A DNA stretch of 6,363 nucleotides from Bacteroidota bacterium (GTDB taxonomy: Bacteria > Bacteroidota > Ignavibacteria > Ignavibacteriales > Ignavibacteriaceae): contig JAEXTR010000296.1 in assembly GCA_023406915.1 (NCBI GenBank), forward strand, positions 1 to 6,363. Direction: 5' to 3'. Position numbers and translations under genes: made by a program. Below the pieces are notes generated by a model. That model worked only from the letters and a program-made list of their open reading frames with translations. It searched no databases and was not told where the DNA came from. This document shows positions 1 to 6,173 of the stretch, piece by piece; within the stretch, counting starts at the first letter, position 1, and the number at the start of each line of letters is the position of its first letter.

Positions 1-1
1 C

Positions 2-472
2 GATACAACCAGTAAAAAGTCATCGCAAATACAGGGTAATGTTCTTATTGCCGTACTCACATTACTTGGATATGAGGGAAATGGCATTATCACTTTACAT
101 TCCCCGGCTTTTATTCGTCCTGTTGGCGGTCTTATCACAAGAGGCTTCCTGCCTGAGAATGGTCACTTTGGAATTGATTTTGGAATAAAGCAGGGAACCC
201 CCGTCTATGCAGCTGCTACAGGAACTGTCCTTTTTGCGGATTACGGCATTGATGAAGGTTATGTCATGATTTTGCTGCACAGTGGCGGTTTCATCACTGT
301 GTACAAACATTGCAGTCAACTGTTCCATTCTGTCGGAAAACGTATACAGCAGGGCGAAATGATCGCGCTGAGTGGGAATACAGGTGAAAAATCTTACGGA
401 CCCCACCTGCATTTTGAATTGTGGAAAAACGAACAGCCTGTTGACCCAAAAATATATCTGGAAGGATTGTAG
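2..472 (+). CDS. M23 family (LytM-type) zinc metallopeptidase, C-terminal part
   Basis: This is the C-terminal 156 residues of a protein that begins before the window; the frame stays open to the left edge, so the ATG at 266 is internal. It matches the M23/LytM endopeptidase domain, which cuts peptide cross-links in peptidoglycan. The complete active-site set is visible, numbered from the first visible residue: the H-x3-D motif (H55, D59), a further His after V-Y-K (H103), and the H-x-H motif in PHLHFEL (H135, H137). By homology with LytM, H55, D59 and H137 bind zinc while H103 and H135 are catalytic. The lead-in P-V-G-G-L-I-T-R-G-F is typical of the domain start. The protein ends soon after the domain, as is usual. 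Any signal peptide, membrane anchor or coiled coil would lie upstream, out of view. The stop codon is 6 nt before the bactofilin gene, a pairing known from cell-shape systems in several phyla. The family is clear; the exact bond cut and the biological role are not. Confidence 0.93.
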   Translation, partial: DTTSKKSSQIQGNVLIAVLTLLGYEGNGIITLHSPAFIRPVGGLITRGFLPENGHFGIDFGIKQGTPVYAAATGTVLFADYGIDEGYVMILLHSGGFITVYKHCSQLFHSVGKRIQQGEMIALSGNTGEKSYGPHLHFELWKNEQPVDPKIYLEGL

Positions 473-478
473 GAAAAC

Positions 479-832
479 ATGAAATTCCCTGAAAAAAGCA
501 AAACTATTCACACTATCAGTTTCATAGCTGAAGGTGTGCAGATCAGCGGTAATGTTAAAACCGAGGGCAGTATCAGAATCGATGGTAAGGTTGAAGGCGA
601 CGTGATTTCTGCTGGCGATGTGGTGCTTGGGGGACATTCCTTTGTCCACGGCTCTGTGCAGGGAAAAAGTGTCACTATTGGCGGAAGTGTTACCGGAAAA
701 ATTCATGCGGTTGAAAAGCTGACACTCGAGGCACATGCGAGAGTTGAAGGTGATATCAGAACAGCAAAACTGGTTGTGATTGAGGGGGCAGTATTCACTG
801 GTACCAGCCTCCCCTCAGGTGAACAGGCATGA
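479..832 (+). CDS. Bactofilin (polymer-forming cytoskeletal protein)
   Basis: This 117-residue protein belongs to the bactofilin family (DUF583), which forms nucleotide-independent filaments from a right-handed beta-helix. Roughly residues 14-110 show the expected rhythm of short beta strands and Gly turns, including the hallmark stretch S-I-R-I-D-G-K-V-E-G-D-V (about residues 31-42). The flanking tails are short, as is typical. The N-terminus M-K-F-P-E-K, a Phe followed by Lys, loosely resembles the short membrane-targeting peptides described for some bactofilins; that resemblance is weak. There is no signal peptide, so it acts in the cytoplasm, probably at the membrane. The start at 479 follows an AGGA at 471-474, which overlaps the stop of the M23 gene. 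The stop TGA overlaps the ATG of atpZ as ATGA. Bactofilins commonly position M23 peptidases for localised wall growth, which fits the upstream neighbour. The family call is confident; the partner is inferred. Confidence 0.93.
   Translation: MKFPEKSKTIHTISFIAEGVQISGNVKTEGSIRIDGKVEGDVISAGDVVLGGHSFVHGSVQGKSVTIGGSVTGKIHAVEKLTLEAHARVEGDIRTAKLVVIEGAVFTGTSLPSGEQA
817..822 (+). promoter_or_regulatory. Ribosome binding site of atpZ
   Basis: AGGTGA lies 6 nt before the ATG at 829. It is a six-base match to the complement of the usual 16S rRNA 3' end (GGAGGTGA). It sits inside the last codons of the bactofilin gene and supports the ATGA-overlap start of atpZ. Confidence 0.6.
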
Positions 833-1086
833 CGAAGCAGAAAGACGATTCTTTCAACTCACTCTACCGGGATGTCGGGCCATATCTTGGGTTGGGATTG
901 CAACTTGCAGCGACTATTGTGATCTTTATTTTTGCTGGTGACTGGCTTGACAAAAAGTATGATCAGGGTGGAATTATCACCATCATATCTGCGTTTCTTG
1001 GTATAGGAATCGGACTTTACAATTTCATAAGAACGGTTCTCTATCTGGGAAACAGAAAGAAACATGAGGATGAGTCAGGAGAATAA
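829..1086 (+). CDS. atpZ: AtpZ/AtpI-family ATP synthase accessory membrane protein
   Basis: This 85-residue protein has two predicted membrane helices (about residues 17-37 and 48-71) joined by a short polar loop, the layout of the AtpZ (ATPase_gene1) family. Family features include the Q-L-A-A-T run in helix 1, the G-D-W-L-D-K-K motif after it (residues 37-43), and the Gly-rich second helix F-L-G-I-G-I-G-L-Y. The C-terminal tail is charged. AtpZ proteins are encoded just ahead of Fo genes. In Bacillus pseudofirmus, AtpI and AtpZ have been linked to ATP synthase assembly or stability and to divalent-cation uptake; which role applies here cannot be read from sequence. The start is set by the ATGA overlap with the bactofilin stop and by the AGGTGA site. 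Its end overlaps the next gene by 23 nt, so translation is probably coupled on both sides. Confidence 0.88.
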   Translation: MTKQKDDSFNSLYRDVGPYLGLGLQLAATIVIFIFAGDWLDKKYDQGGIITIISAFLGIGIGLYNFIRTVLYLGNRKKHEDESGE

Positions 1087-1459
1087 GTTTTTTCTTATTA
1101 CGGGAGTGCTTACGTCTCTGATTGTTGCTGTATTGGCGATTAGTTTTCTTACGGGGACTATTTCATATCACTCATTACCCGAGATCGCTACTGGTTTGTT
1201 ATCCCAGGCTGTGTTATTTGCCGGAACAATTCTGGCAGTCAGGAAAGGAATGGTTGGCTCCGAAAACCGTTTTCTCTGGGCGTCTTTGGGTGGGGTGGTT
1301 GTCAGGATGTTTTCCGTTTTGTTGCTTCTGGTTGTAGGTATAAATCTCTTGAAGTTTAACGGAGAATTGTTTATTATTGTAATCTTGCTGTTTTATTTTT
1401 ATTTTTTGTTTTTGGAATTAGTCTATATAATCAGCATCGGACCAAAGCTAAAAAGATGA
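1064..1459 (+). CDS. Putative AtpI-like membrane protein of the ATP synthase operon
   Basis: This 131-residue protein is very hydrophobic, with four likely membrane helices at about residues 9-30, 41-59, 70-95 and 101-124. It ends in a basic tail (P-K-L-K-R). Four helices, small size and location directly before atpB are what AtpI (UncI) shows; AtpI assists assembly of the c-ring in some bacteria. The segment around G-G-V-V-V-R-M-F (residues 76-83) resembles the Gly/Arg third helix of AtpI, but overall similarity by eye is weak, so I leave the symbol blank. Two in-frame starts exist: ATG at 1064 (23-nt overlap with atpZ) and ATG at 1070 (17-nt overlap). Neither has a convincing ribosome site, so coupling to atpZ translation is likely. 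The coding strand is T-rich near 1389-1420, reflecting a Phe/Tyr/Leu-rich fourth helix. Real gene: confident. AtpI function: moderate. Confidence 0.75.
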   Translation: MRMSQENKFFLITGVLTSLIVAVLAISFLTGTISYHSLPEIATGLLSQAVLFAGTILAVRKGMVGSENRFLWASLGGVVVRMFSVLLLLVVGINLLKFNGELFIIVILLFYFYFLFLELVYIISIGPKLKR

Positions 1460-1463
1460 GTTT

Positions 1464-2318
1464 ATGACCAACGGCGCCGCAGATACCCTGCATCATACCG
1501 CAGACTCACTGCAACACGCAGCGAAAGATCATTCCGCAGGGAATGACTGGATTCTGCACCATATTCAGGATGGAAATTATCTGGATTTTACGCCTTTTGG
1601 AAAAATCTATCTCCCCGAAATTCATGTGATGGGGTTTGATATTTCCATTACCAGGCATGTGGTATTTATGTGGCTTGCCGCAATACTACTCCTGTGGGTC
1701 TTTATTTCGGTTGCCAGAAGCTATCACCGTTCAAAGGCACCCAAAGGTATGGCAAATCTGATGGAAGTTTTCATCATTTTTATCCGTGATGAAATTGCCA
1801 GGGCAAGCATCGGTAAGGGGTATGAACGATTTGTGCCATATCTGCTTACAGCTTTCTTTTTTATACTGTTCGGTAACTTCCTCGGATTAATACCATTTTC
1901 TGCTACGATTACCAGCAACCTGGCTGTAACTGCAACACTCGCCTTATTCTCATTCCTCGCTATTCAGATAGGCGGAATGATGAAGAACGGGATTTTTGGG
2001 TATTGGAAAGGGATAATACCCCACGGTATTCCCATCGCACTCCTTCCCATTATTGGCGTGGTCGAGGTGCTGGGGCTCTTTATTAAACCGATTGCGCTTG
2101 CGATTCGTCTCTTCGCCAACATGACCGCCGGTCATATTGTTATTTATGCGCTCATCGGACTGATTTTTGCAATGAAAACTTTTGCCATCGCACCGGTATC
2201 GGTGGGGTTGGCTTTATTCATTTACCTGCTTGAAGTGCTGATTGCTTTCCTGCAGGCGTACATTTTTACAATGCTATCCGCTGTTTTTATCGGGATGGCA
2301 GTACATCAAGATCACTAA
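1464..2318 (+). CDS. atpB: ATP synthase Fo subunit a
   Basis: Subunit a (284 residues; E. coli has 271) forms the two proton half-channels beside the c-ring. The essential Arg is R215, in A-I-R-L-F-A-N-M-T-A-G-H (E. coli R210). The conserved L-Q-A-Y-I-F in the last helix supplies Q264 (E. coli Q252). Hydrophobic segments lie at about residues 64-84, 122-145, 148-172, 187-212, 224-240 and 246-280. The pair H224 and E257 occupies the positions of E. coli E219 and H245, that is, with the two residues exchanged, as in mitochondrial subunit a. The N-terminal tail of about 55 residues is His-rich and contains a seven-residue repeat. There is no signal peptide by eye. The ATG follows the preceding stop by 4 nt with no real ribosome site, suggesting translational coupling. 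Start choice is fairly secure because the previous gene ends there. Confidence 0.97.
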   Translation: MTNGAADTLHHTADSLQHAAKDHSAGNDWILHHIQDGNYLDFTPFGKIYLPEIHVMGFDISITRHVVFMWLAAILLLWVFISVARSYHRSKAPKGMANLMEVFIIFIRDEIARASIGKGYERFVPYLLTAFFFILFGNFLGLIPFSATITSNLAVTATLALFSFLAIQIGGMMKNGIFGYWKGIIPHGIPIALLPIIGVVEVLGLFIKPIALAIRLFANMTAGHIVIYALIGLIFAMKTFAIAPVSVGLALFIYLLEVLIAFLQAYIFTMLSAVFIGMAVHQDH

Positions 2319-2352
2319 ACAAAACAAAAAGCAAACAAAATAGGAGATAGTT
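2319..2352 (+). promoter_or_regulatory. Purine-rich leader and ribosome binding site of atpE
   Basis: The 34-nt gap between atpB and atpE is almost entirely A and C up to about 2338, with no T and almost no pairing potential. It then carries AGGAG at 2342-2346, 6 nt before the ATG. An unstructured A-rich stretch before a good Shine-Dalgarno is expected to raise initiation. That fits the need for many c subunits per enzyme, and E. coli atpE is also known for an enhanced initiation region. The enhancer role here is inference. Confidence 0.6.
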
Positions 2353-2571
2353 ATGGATTTCGCACACTTGGCAGCAGGTTTTGGTGCAGCGTTAACGATT
2401 ATCGGCGGCGCATTCGGTATTGGTAAATTAGCCGCCGCAGCTATGGATGCAAGCGGACGTCAGCCTGAAGCTGCCGGGAACATTCGTACCTCAATGATCA
2501 TTGCTGCTGCTCTGATCGAAGGTATTGCTCTGTTCGCACTCGTTATCTGCTTTACCCTTGCCGGAAAATAA
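2353..2571 (+). CDS. atpE: ATP synthase Fo subunit c (proteolipid)
   Basis: This 72-residue hairpin protein forms the rotor ring that carries protons across the membrane. Helix 1 spans about residues 5-34, the polar loop is G-R-Q-P-E (R36, Q37, P38), and helix 2 spans about 44-70. The proton-binding carboxylate is E56 in A-L-I-E-G-I-A-L-F, equivalent to D61 in E. coli. The residue after E56 is Gly, and the position matching Gln32 of the sodium-type Ilyobacter ring is I23. The sodium ligands are therefore missing and proton coupling is expected. The helix-1 glycine pattern (G18, G19, G22, G24) is partly degenerate compared with the GxGxGxG form. There is no cleavable signal. The start is set by the AGGAG site at 2342. 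Confidence 0.97.
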   Translation: MDFAHLAAGFGAALTIIGGAFGIGKLAAAAMDASGRQPEAAGNIRTSMIIAAALIEGIALFALVICFTLAGK

Positions 2572-2572
2572 G

Positions 2573-2588
2573 ACCCTTACTTTTGGGT
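2573..2588 (+). repeat. Small inverted repeat between atpE and atpF
   Basis: ACCC at 2573-2576 pairs with GGGT at 2585-2588 around an 8-nt loop, starting 2 nt after the atpE stop. The stem is only 4 bp and is not followed by a T-run, so it is not a convincing terminator. It could protect or slightly separate the atpE message, or be chance. Confidence 0.3.
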
Positions 2589-2601
2589 AGGTATCATTAG
2601 T

Positions 2602-2607
2602 AAAGGA
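2602..2607 (+). promoter_or_regulatory. Ribosome binding site of atpF
   Basis: AAAGGA ends 9 nt before the ATG at 2617. It is a good match to the 16S anti-Shine-Dalgarno and favours this start over the in-frame ATG at 2632, which would leave the site too far away. Confidence 0.6.
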
Positions 2608-2616
2608 TAATACTGT

Positions 2617-3165
2617 ATGTTTAATCAATTGATGCTAGCATCCGCAGTTGCCGCTTCTGAAGGCGGTGAAAAAGTGGGATTGCTCTATGTGGATGGCGGA
2701 CTCGCATTCTGGACCGTACTCACATTCCTCCTCCTGCTGTTGATCCTCGGGAAATTCGCATGGAAGCCGATTCTTTCTGCGCTCAGTGAGCGTGAGAAGA
2801 GTATTGCTGAGTCTCTTTCTGCTGCTGAAAAGGCACGGGAAGATGCAAAGAAGCTCATGGAAGAAAACCGTAAGGTGATGGCTGCAGCTGAAGAAGAAGC
2901 GAAGAATTTCAGAATGACTGCCAGAAAAGAAGCAGAAGAAGCAAAGAACCAGTTGATTGAGGATGCCAAGGTTCAGGCAAAGAATATTGTTGATGCAGCT
3001 GCTGCTGATATCAACCGTCTCCGTCAGGATGCGATCAGTGATATTCAGAGTCAGGTGGCTGAGCTTTCAGTTGCCATCGCTGAAAAGATCATTAAAAAGA
3101 ACCTGGACCCTAACTCCCAAAAACAGATAATATCCGATTATATTAACGATATCGGCAGAAATTAA
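2617..3165 (+). CDS. atpF: ATP synthase Fo subunit b
   Basis: Subunit b (182 residues; E. coli has 156) is the peripheral stalk that holds F1 still against rotation, normally as a dimer. A single membrane helix at about residues 29-46 is followed by F-A-W-K-P-I, matching the Trp/Pro bend at the membrane exit in other b subunits. From about residue 55 to 160 the chain is a long Ala/Glu/Lys-rich coiled coil, including S-E-R-E-K-S-I-A-E-S-L. The C-terminal part (about 145-182) should bind delta. An extra N-terminal stretch of about 25 residues precedes the helix; it has no clear signal peptidase site, and such extensions occur in other bacterial b subunits. Only one b gene is present, so a homodimer is likely. 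The stop is 2 nt before atpH. Confidence 0.96.
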   Translation: MFNQLMLASAVAASEGGEKVGLLYVDGGLAFWTVLTFLLLLLILGKFAWKPILSALSEREKSIAESLSAAEKAREDAKKLMEENRKVMAAAEEEAKNFRMTARKEAEEAKNQLIEDAKVQAKNIVDAAAADINRLRQDAISDIQSQVAELSVAIAEKIIKKNLDPNSQKQIISDYINDIGRN

Positions 3166-3167
3166 CG

Positions 3168-3722
3168 ATGACGATTACAAAAATCATCAATAGTTATGCA
3201 GCTTCGCTCCTCTCTCTGATCAGGGATAAACAACTGCTTTCAACTGCAGTTGATGAAGTCCGTTTCGTGGTTGAGACCTTAAAGGGGAGTGCTGAATTAA
3301 ACCGGGTTATGAAAAGCCCGGTCATTAAGGCAGAAGCAAAGGCAGCAATACTTACAGAGCTGTTTCAGAAACGGCTGCATCCTGAATTGTTCCAATACCT
3401 TCTGTTCCTTGTTAAGAAAGACAGAATCGATGTTGCTGCTGAGATTCTGGGTAGATTCCTTGCTCTCTGTGATGAAGAGGCAGGGATCATTACTGTTGAT
3501 GTGACCTCTGCAATTGATCTGGCACCTGACCAACAGGAGCAGGTCCGCAAGAAGATTGCTGCAGTAGAGGGAAAAACAATTAGGATGAACCTTTCTATTG
3601 ATCCTGAACTGATCGGTGGGTTCATCATCAAAGCCGGTGACCGCATTTTTGATGCCTCACTGCAAAATCAGTTGAGAAAAGTAAGAAAACAATTAGCTTC
3701 GACAGGTTTTTCGTTAAACTAA
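3168..3722 (+). CDS. atpH: ATP synthase F1 subunit delta (OSCP homologue)
   Basis: Delta (184 residues, usual length about 177-185) sits on top of the F1 head and joins the alpha N-termini to subunit b. The N-terminal domain (about residues 1-105) is the expected helical bundle, beginning M-T-I-T-K-I-I-N-S-Y-A-A-S-L. The C-terminal signature of the OSCP/delta family is clear at about residues 145-176: D-P-E-L-I-G-G-F-I-I-K-A-G-D, then D-A-S-L and Q-L-R-K. The ATG follows the atpF stop by 2 nt, and the 20 nt before it hold no Shine-Dalgarno, so ribosomes probably arrive from atpF. There is nothing unusual in the protein. Confidence 0.95.
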   Translation: MTITKIINSYAASLLSLIRDKQLLSTAVDEVRFVVETLKGSAELNRVMKSPVIKAEAKAAILTELFQKRLHPELFQYLLFLVKKDRIDVAAEILGRFLALCDEEAGIITVDVTSAIDLAPDQQEQVRKKIAAVEGKTIRMNLSIDPELIGGFIIKAGDRIFDASLQNQLRKVRKQLASTGFSLN

Positions 3723-3733
3723 GAGTTTTAAAC

Positions 3734-3740
3734 GAGAGGA
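3734..3740 (+). promoter_or_regulatory. Ribosome binding site of atpA
   Basis: GAGAGGA ends 4 nt before the ATG at 3745. It contains two overlapping four-base matches (GAGG and AGGA) to the anti-Shine-Dalgarno. It fixes the atpA start and gives this gene its own initiation signal within the 22-nt gap after atpH. Confidence 0.6.
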
Positions 3741-3744
3741 TTTT

Positions 3745-5295
3745 ATGATTGAATTCAAACCCGATGAGATAGCTTCGATTCTACGGAAACAGCTTTCGGG
3801 ATATGAAAATGAAGCAGACATTTATGAAGTCGGTACAGTGTTGCAGGTCGGTGATGGTATTGCGCGTGTGTACGGACTTTCAAATGTTATGGCGAGTGAG
3901 TTGGTCGAATTCCCTAACAATGTCTTCGGTATGGTGCTCAACCTTGAAGAAGACAGTGTTGGTTGCGTTTTGTTTGGTGACTCCCGGCTTGTAAAAGAAG
4001 GAGACCATGTGAAGCGGACAGGCAGAGTAGCATCAATGCCTGTTGGCGAAGCAATGCTCGGTCGTGTTATTAATCCTCTTGGTGAACCTCTTGATGGAAA
4101 AGGTCCTATTAAAACCGAAAAATTCCTTCCTATTGAGAGAAAGGCACTTGGTGTTATTCAGCGTCAGCCTGTGAAAGAACCGCTTCAGACGGGTATCACG
4201 GCTGTTGACTCTATGATCCCAATCGGAAGAGGTCAGCGTGAATTGATTATCGGTGACCGCCAGACAGGGAAGACCGCGGTGGCAATCGATACTATTATCA
4301 ATCAGCGCTATACTCATACTGCCGAGGCAAAAGAATCCGGTGTGAAACCGGTATACTGTATTTATGTATCGGTAGGTCAAAAGAGTTCAACAGTGGCTCA
4401 GGTAGTAGCAAAGCTGAAGGAAAACGGTGCGATGGAATATACCACCGTCATTACTGCTTCTGCTTCTGACCCTGCCCCGCTTCAGTTTATTGGACCCTAT
4501 TCGGGCGCAACACTGGGTGAGTTCTTCCGTGACTCCGGCAGACATGCTCTGGTTGTGTATGATGATTTATCAAAACAGGCAGCTGCCTATCGCGAACTGT
4601 CACTGTTATTGCGCCGCCCTCCGGGTCGTGAAGCTTATCCGGGCGACGTGTTCTATCTCCACTCAAGACTCCTTGAGCGCGCATCCAAATTAAGTGATGC
4701 CGAGGGTGGTGGAAGTCTCACTGCACTTCCTATTATTGAAACTCAGCAGGGTGACGTATCTGCCTATATTCCTACTAACGTGATCTCGATTACTGACGGT
4801 CAGATCTATCTTGAACCCAACCTGTTCAATGCTGGTGTTCGCCCCGCTATCAACGTAGGTATCTCGGTTTCCCGTGTAGGCGGTAGCGCTCAGATTAAGG
4901 CTATGAGAAAAGTGGCCGGAAGTCTGAAACTTGACCTGGCACAGTATCGTTCGCTGGAAGCATTCGCAAAGTTTAGTTCTGATCTTGATGCCTCCACCCA
5001 GAAGCAACTCTCACGTGGTGTCCGTCTGGTTGAACTGCTGAAACAGGGACAGTATGTACCGATGCCGGTAGAATTACAGGTCATCAGCGTGTACCTCGGT
5101 ACCCAGGGATTCCTCGATACATTACCTCCGTCTGAAATCAAGCGTTTTGAAAAAGAATTCCATGAATATTTCCACATGAAATATCCTGCTATTCTGAAGC
5201 AATTGCGTGAAAAGAAAGAATTAAGTGACGAGATCACTGACGCAATTAAAAAAGCGGTTGAAGATTTTTCTAAAACCTTTAAAGCAGGCGCATAA
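3745..5295 (+). CDS. atpA: ATP synthase F1 subunit alpha
   Basis: Alpha (516 residues; E. coli has 513) provides the three non-catalytic nucleotide sites of F1 and the arginine finger for the catalytic beta sites. The N-terminal beta-barrel domain covers about residues 26-95. The Walker A loop is G-D-R-Q-T-G-K-T (170-177). The Walker B region is A-L-V-V-Y-D-D-L-S-K (268-277). Q212 in V-G-Q-K-S-S-T replaces the catalytic Glu of beta, confirming alpha rather than beta. The family signature P-A-I-N-V-G-I-S-V-S (367-376) leads into R377, equivalent to E. coli R376. The C-terminal helical domain covers about 380-516. The N-terminal I-E-F-K-P-D-E-I-A segment is the delta-binding region. The sequence is full length and undisturbed. 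The next gene starts 5 nt after its stop; no beta gene follows nearby. Confidence 0.98.
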   Translation: MIEFKPDEIASILRKQLSGYENEADIYEVGTVLQVGDGIARVYGLSNVMASELVEFPNNVFGMVLNLEEDSVGCVLFGDSRLVKEGDHVKRTGRVASMPVGEAMLGRVINPLGEPLDGKGPIKTEKFLPIERKALGVIQRQPVKEPLQTGITAVDSMIPIGRGQRELIIGDRQTGKTAVAIDTIINQRYTHTAEAKESGVKPVYCIYVSVGQKSSTVAQVVAKLKENGAMEYTTVITASASDPAPLQFIGPYSGATLGEFFRDSGRHALVVYDDLSKQAAAYRELSLLLRRPPGREAYPGDVFYLHSRLLERASKLSDAEGGGSLTALPIIETQQGDVSAYIPTNVISITDGQIYLEPNLFNAGVRPAINVGISVSRVGGSAQIKAMRKVAGSLKLDLAQYRSLEAFAKFSSDLDASTQKQLSRGVRLVELLKQGQYVPMPVELQVISVYLGTQGFLDTLPPSEIKRFEKEFHEYFHMKYPAILKQLREKKELSDEITDAIKKAVEDFSKTFKAGA

Positions 5296-5300
5296 GCTTT

Positions 5301-6173
5301 ATGGCAACTTTACGGGACTTGCGTAGCAGAATCAAGGGTGTTCAAAGTACCCAACAGATCACCAAGGCAATGAAAATGGTTGCCGCTGCCAAACTGCGTA
5401 AAGCGCAGGAAGCCATCATTAATGCCCGTCCATACGCTGACCGTCTCAGTAAACTGGTGGCACGCCTCGTCAGTGATGATGATAAGCTGCGGAATCAGTA
5501 TATCGTTGAACGCCCGGTGAAAAAAGTTGCATTAGTTATTGTTACTGCTGATAGAGGTTTGTGTGGCTCTTTCAACACAAATTTGATTAAGGAAGCCACC
5601 AACTATATTTCCGAAGAGCTTGAATCGAAGAATATTGATTATACGCTTTATATGATCGGAAAAAAGGGATATGAGCACTTCAAAAAACGCGGATATCCGA
5701 TTCTTGATCAGAAAATCAACTTTTTCTCCCATTTAAATGTGCAGATCGCACTGCAAATAGCTCATCAGCTGATTGACGGTTATCAAAAAGAAGAGTATGA
5801 CCGTGTTGTGATTATTTTTAATGAGTTTAAATCGGTCATTCAGCAAAAGATTGTCGTCAGTCAGTATCTTCCCATTCCGGTAGAATCATTCGATACCGAA
5901 GAACATACAGACACACTCTACATTTACGAGCCCTCACAGCAAAAGATTTTTGAATCACTGCTCCCACAGCATCTTGAGACGCAGCTCTGGCGTGTGCTCC
6001 TTGAATCAAACGCAGCCGAATTAGGTGCAAAAATGACGGCGATGGATAATGCCAGTACGAACGCTCAGGAACTGATCCGTTCTCTGAAAATGAAATATAA
6101 CAAAGAAAGGCAGGCAGCGATCACCAAAGAGATCCTCGAAGTGGTCTCCGGTGCAAACGCTTTGAAAGGGTAG
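5301..6173 (+). CDS. atpG: ATP synthase F1 subunit gamma
   Basis: Gamma (290 residues; E. coli has 287) is the central shaft turned by the c-ring to drive ATP formation in beta. Its two coiled-coil ends are clear: the N-terminal helix with T-K-A-M-K-M-V-A-A-A-K-L-R-K (21-34), and the C-terminal helix ending in the family signature I-T-K-E-I-L-E-V-V-S-G-A (274-285). The central Rossmann-like domain (about 75-210) includes T-A-D-R-G-L-C-G-S-F-N (82-92). There is no chloroplast-type regulatory Cys insert. The start lies 5 nt after atpA; the only nearby purine run, AGG at 5286-5288, is 12 nt away, so coupling to atpA translation is likely. The last F1Fo gene in this cluster: what follows is ffh, not atpD. 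Confidence 0.97.
   Translation: MATLRDLRSRIKGVQSTQQITKAMKMVAAAKLRKAQEAIINARPYADRLSKLVARLVSDDDKLRNQYIVERPVKKVALVIVTADRGLCGSFNTNLIKEATNYISEELESKNIDYTLYMIGKKGYEHFKKRGYPILDQKINFFSHLNVQIALQIAHQLIDGYQKEEYDRVVIIFNEFKSVIQQKIVVSQYLPIPVESFDTEEHTDTLYIYEPSQQKIFESLLPQHLETQLWRVLLESNAAELGAKMTAMDNASTNAQELIRSLKMKYNKERQAAITKEILEVVSGANALKG

Noticed and set aside
266..472. A separate 68-residue gene starting at ATG 266
   Set aside because: The same frame is open to the left edge and contains the zinc motif H55/D59 before this ATG, so it is internal to the M23 domain.
95..736. A 213-codon open frame on the - strand across the M23 and bactofilin genes
   Set aside because: It lies opposite two clear genes in different frames, has no recognisable domain or ribosome site, and its composition looks like reverse-complement shadow.
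1403..1431. TATAAT at 1426-1431 with TTTTTG 17 nt upstream, as a promoter for atpB
   Set aside because: It falls in an AT-rich stretch encoding Phe/Tyr/Leu/Ile of a membrane helix, where such matches are expected by chance; the -35 element is poor.
51..2726. The 13-base repeat CCGTACTCACATT at 51-63 and 2714-2726
   Set aside because: Both copies encode a V-L-T stretch of hydrophobic protein in unrelated genes; a 13-base match with no other copies is weak evidence of a functional repeat.
4033..5237. Several - strand and + strand open frames of 65-115 codons inside atpA
   Set aside because: They overlap a full-length, motif-complete atpA and show no family resemblance; they are shadow frames.
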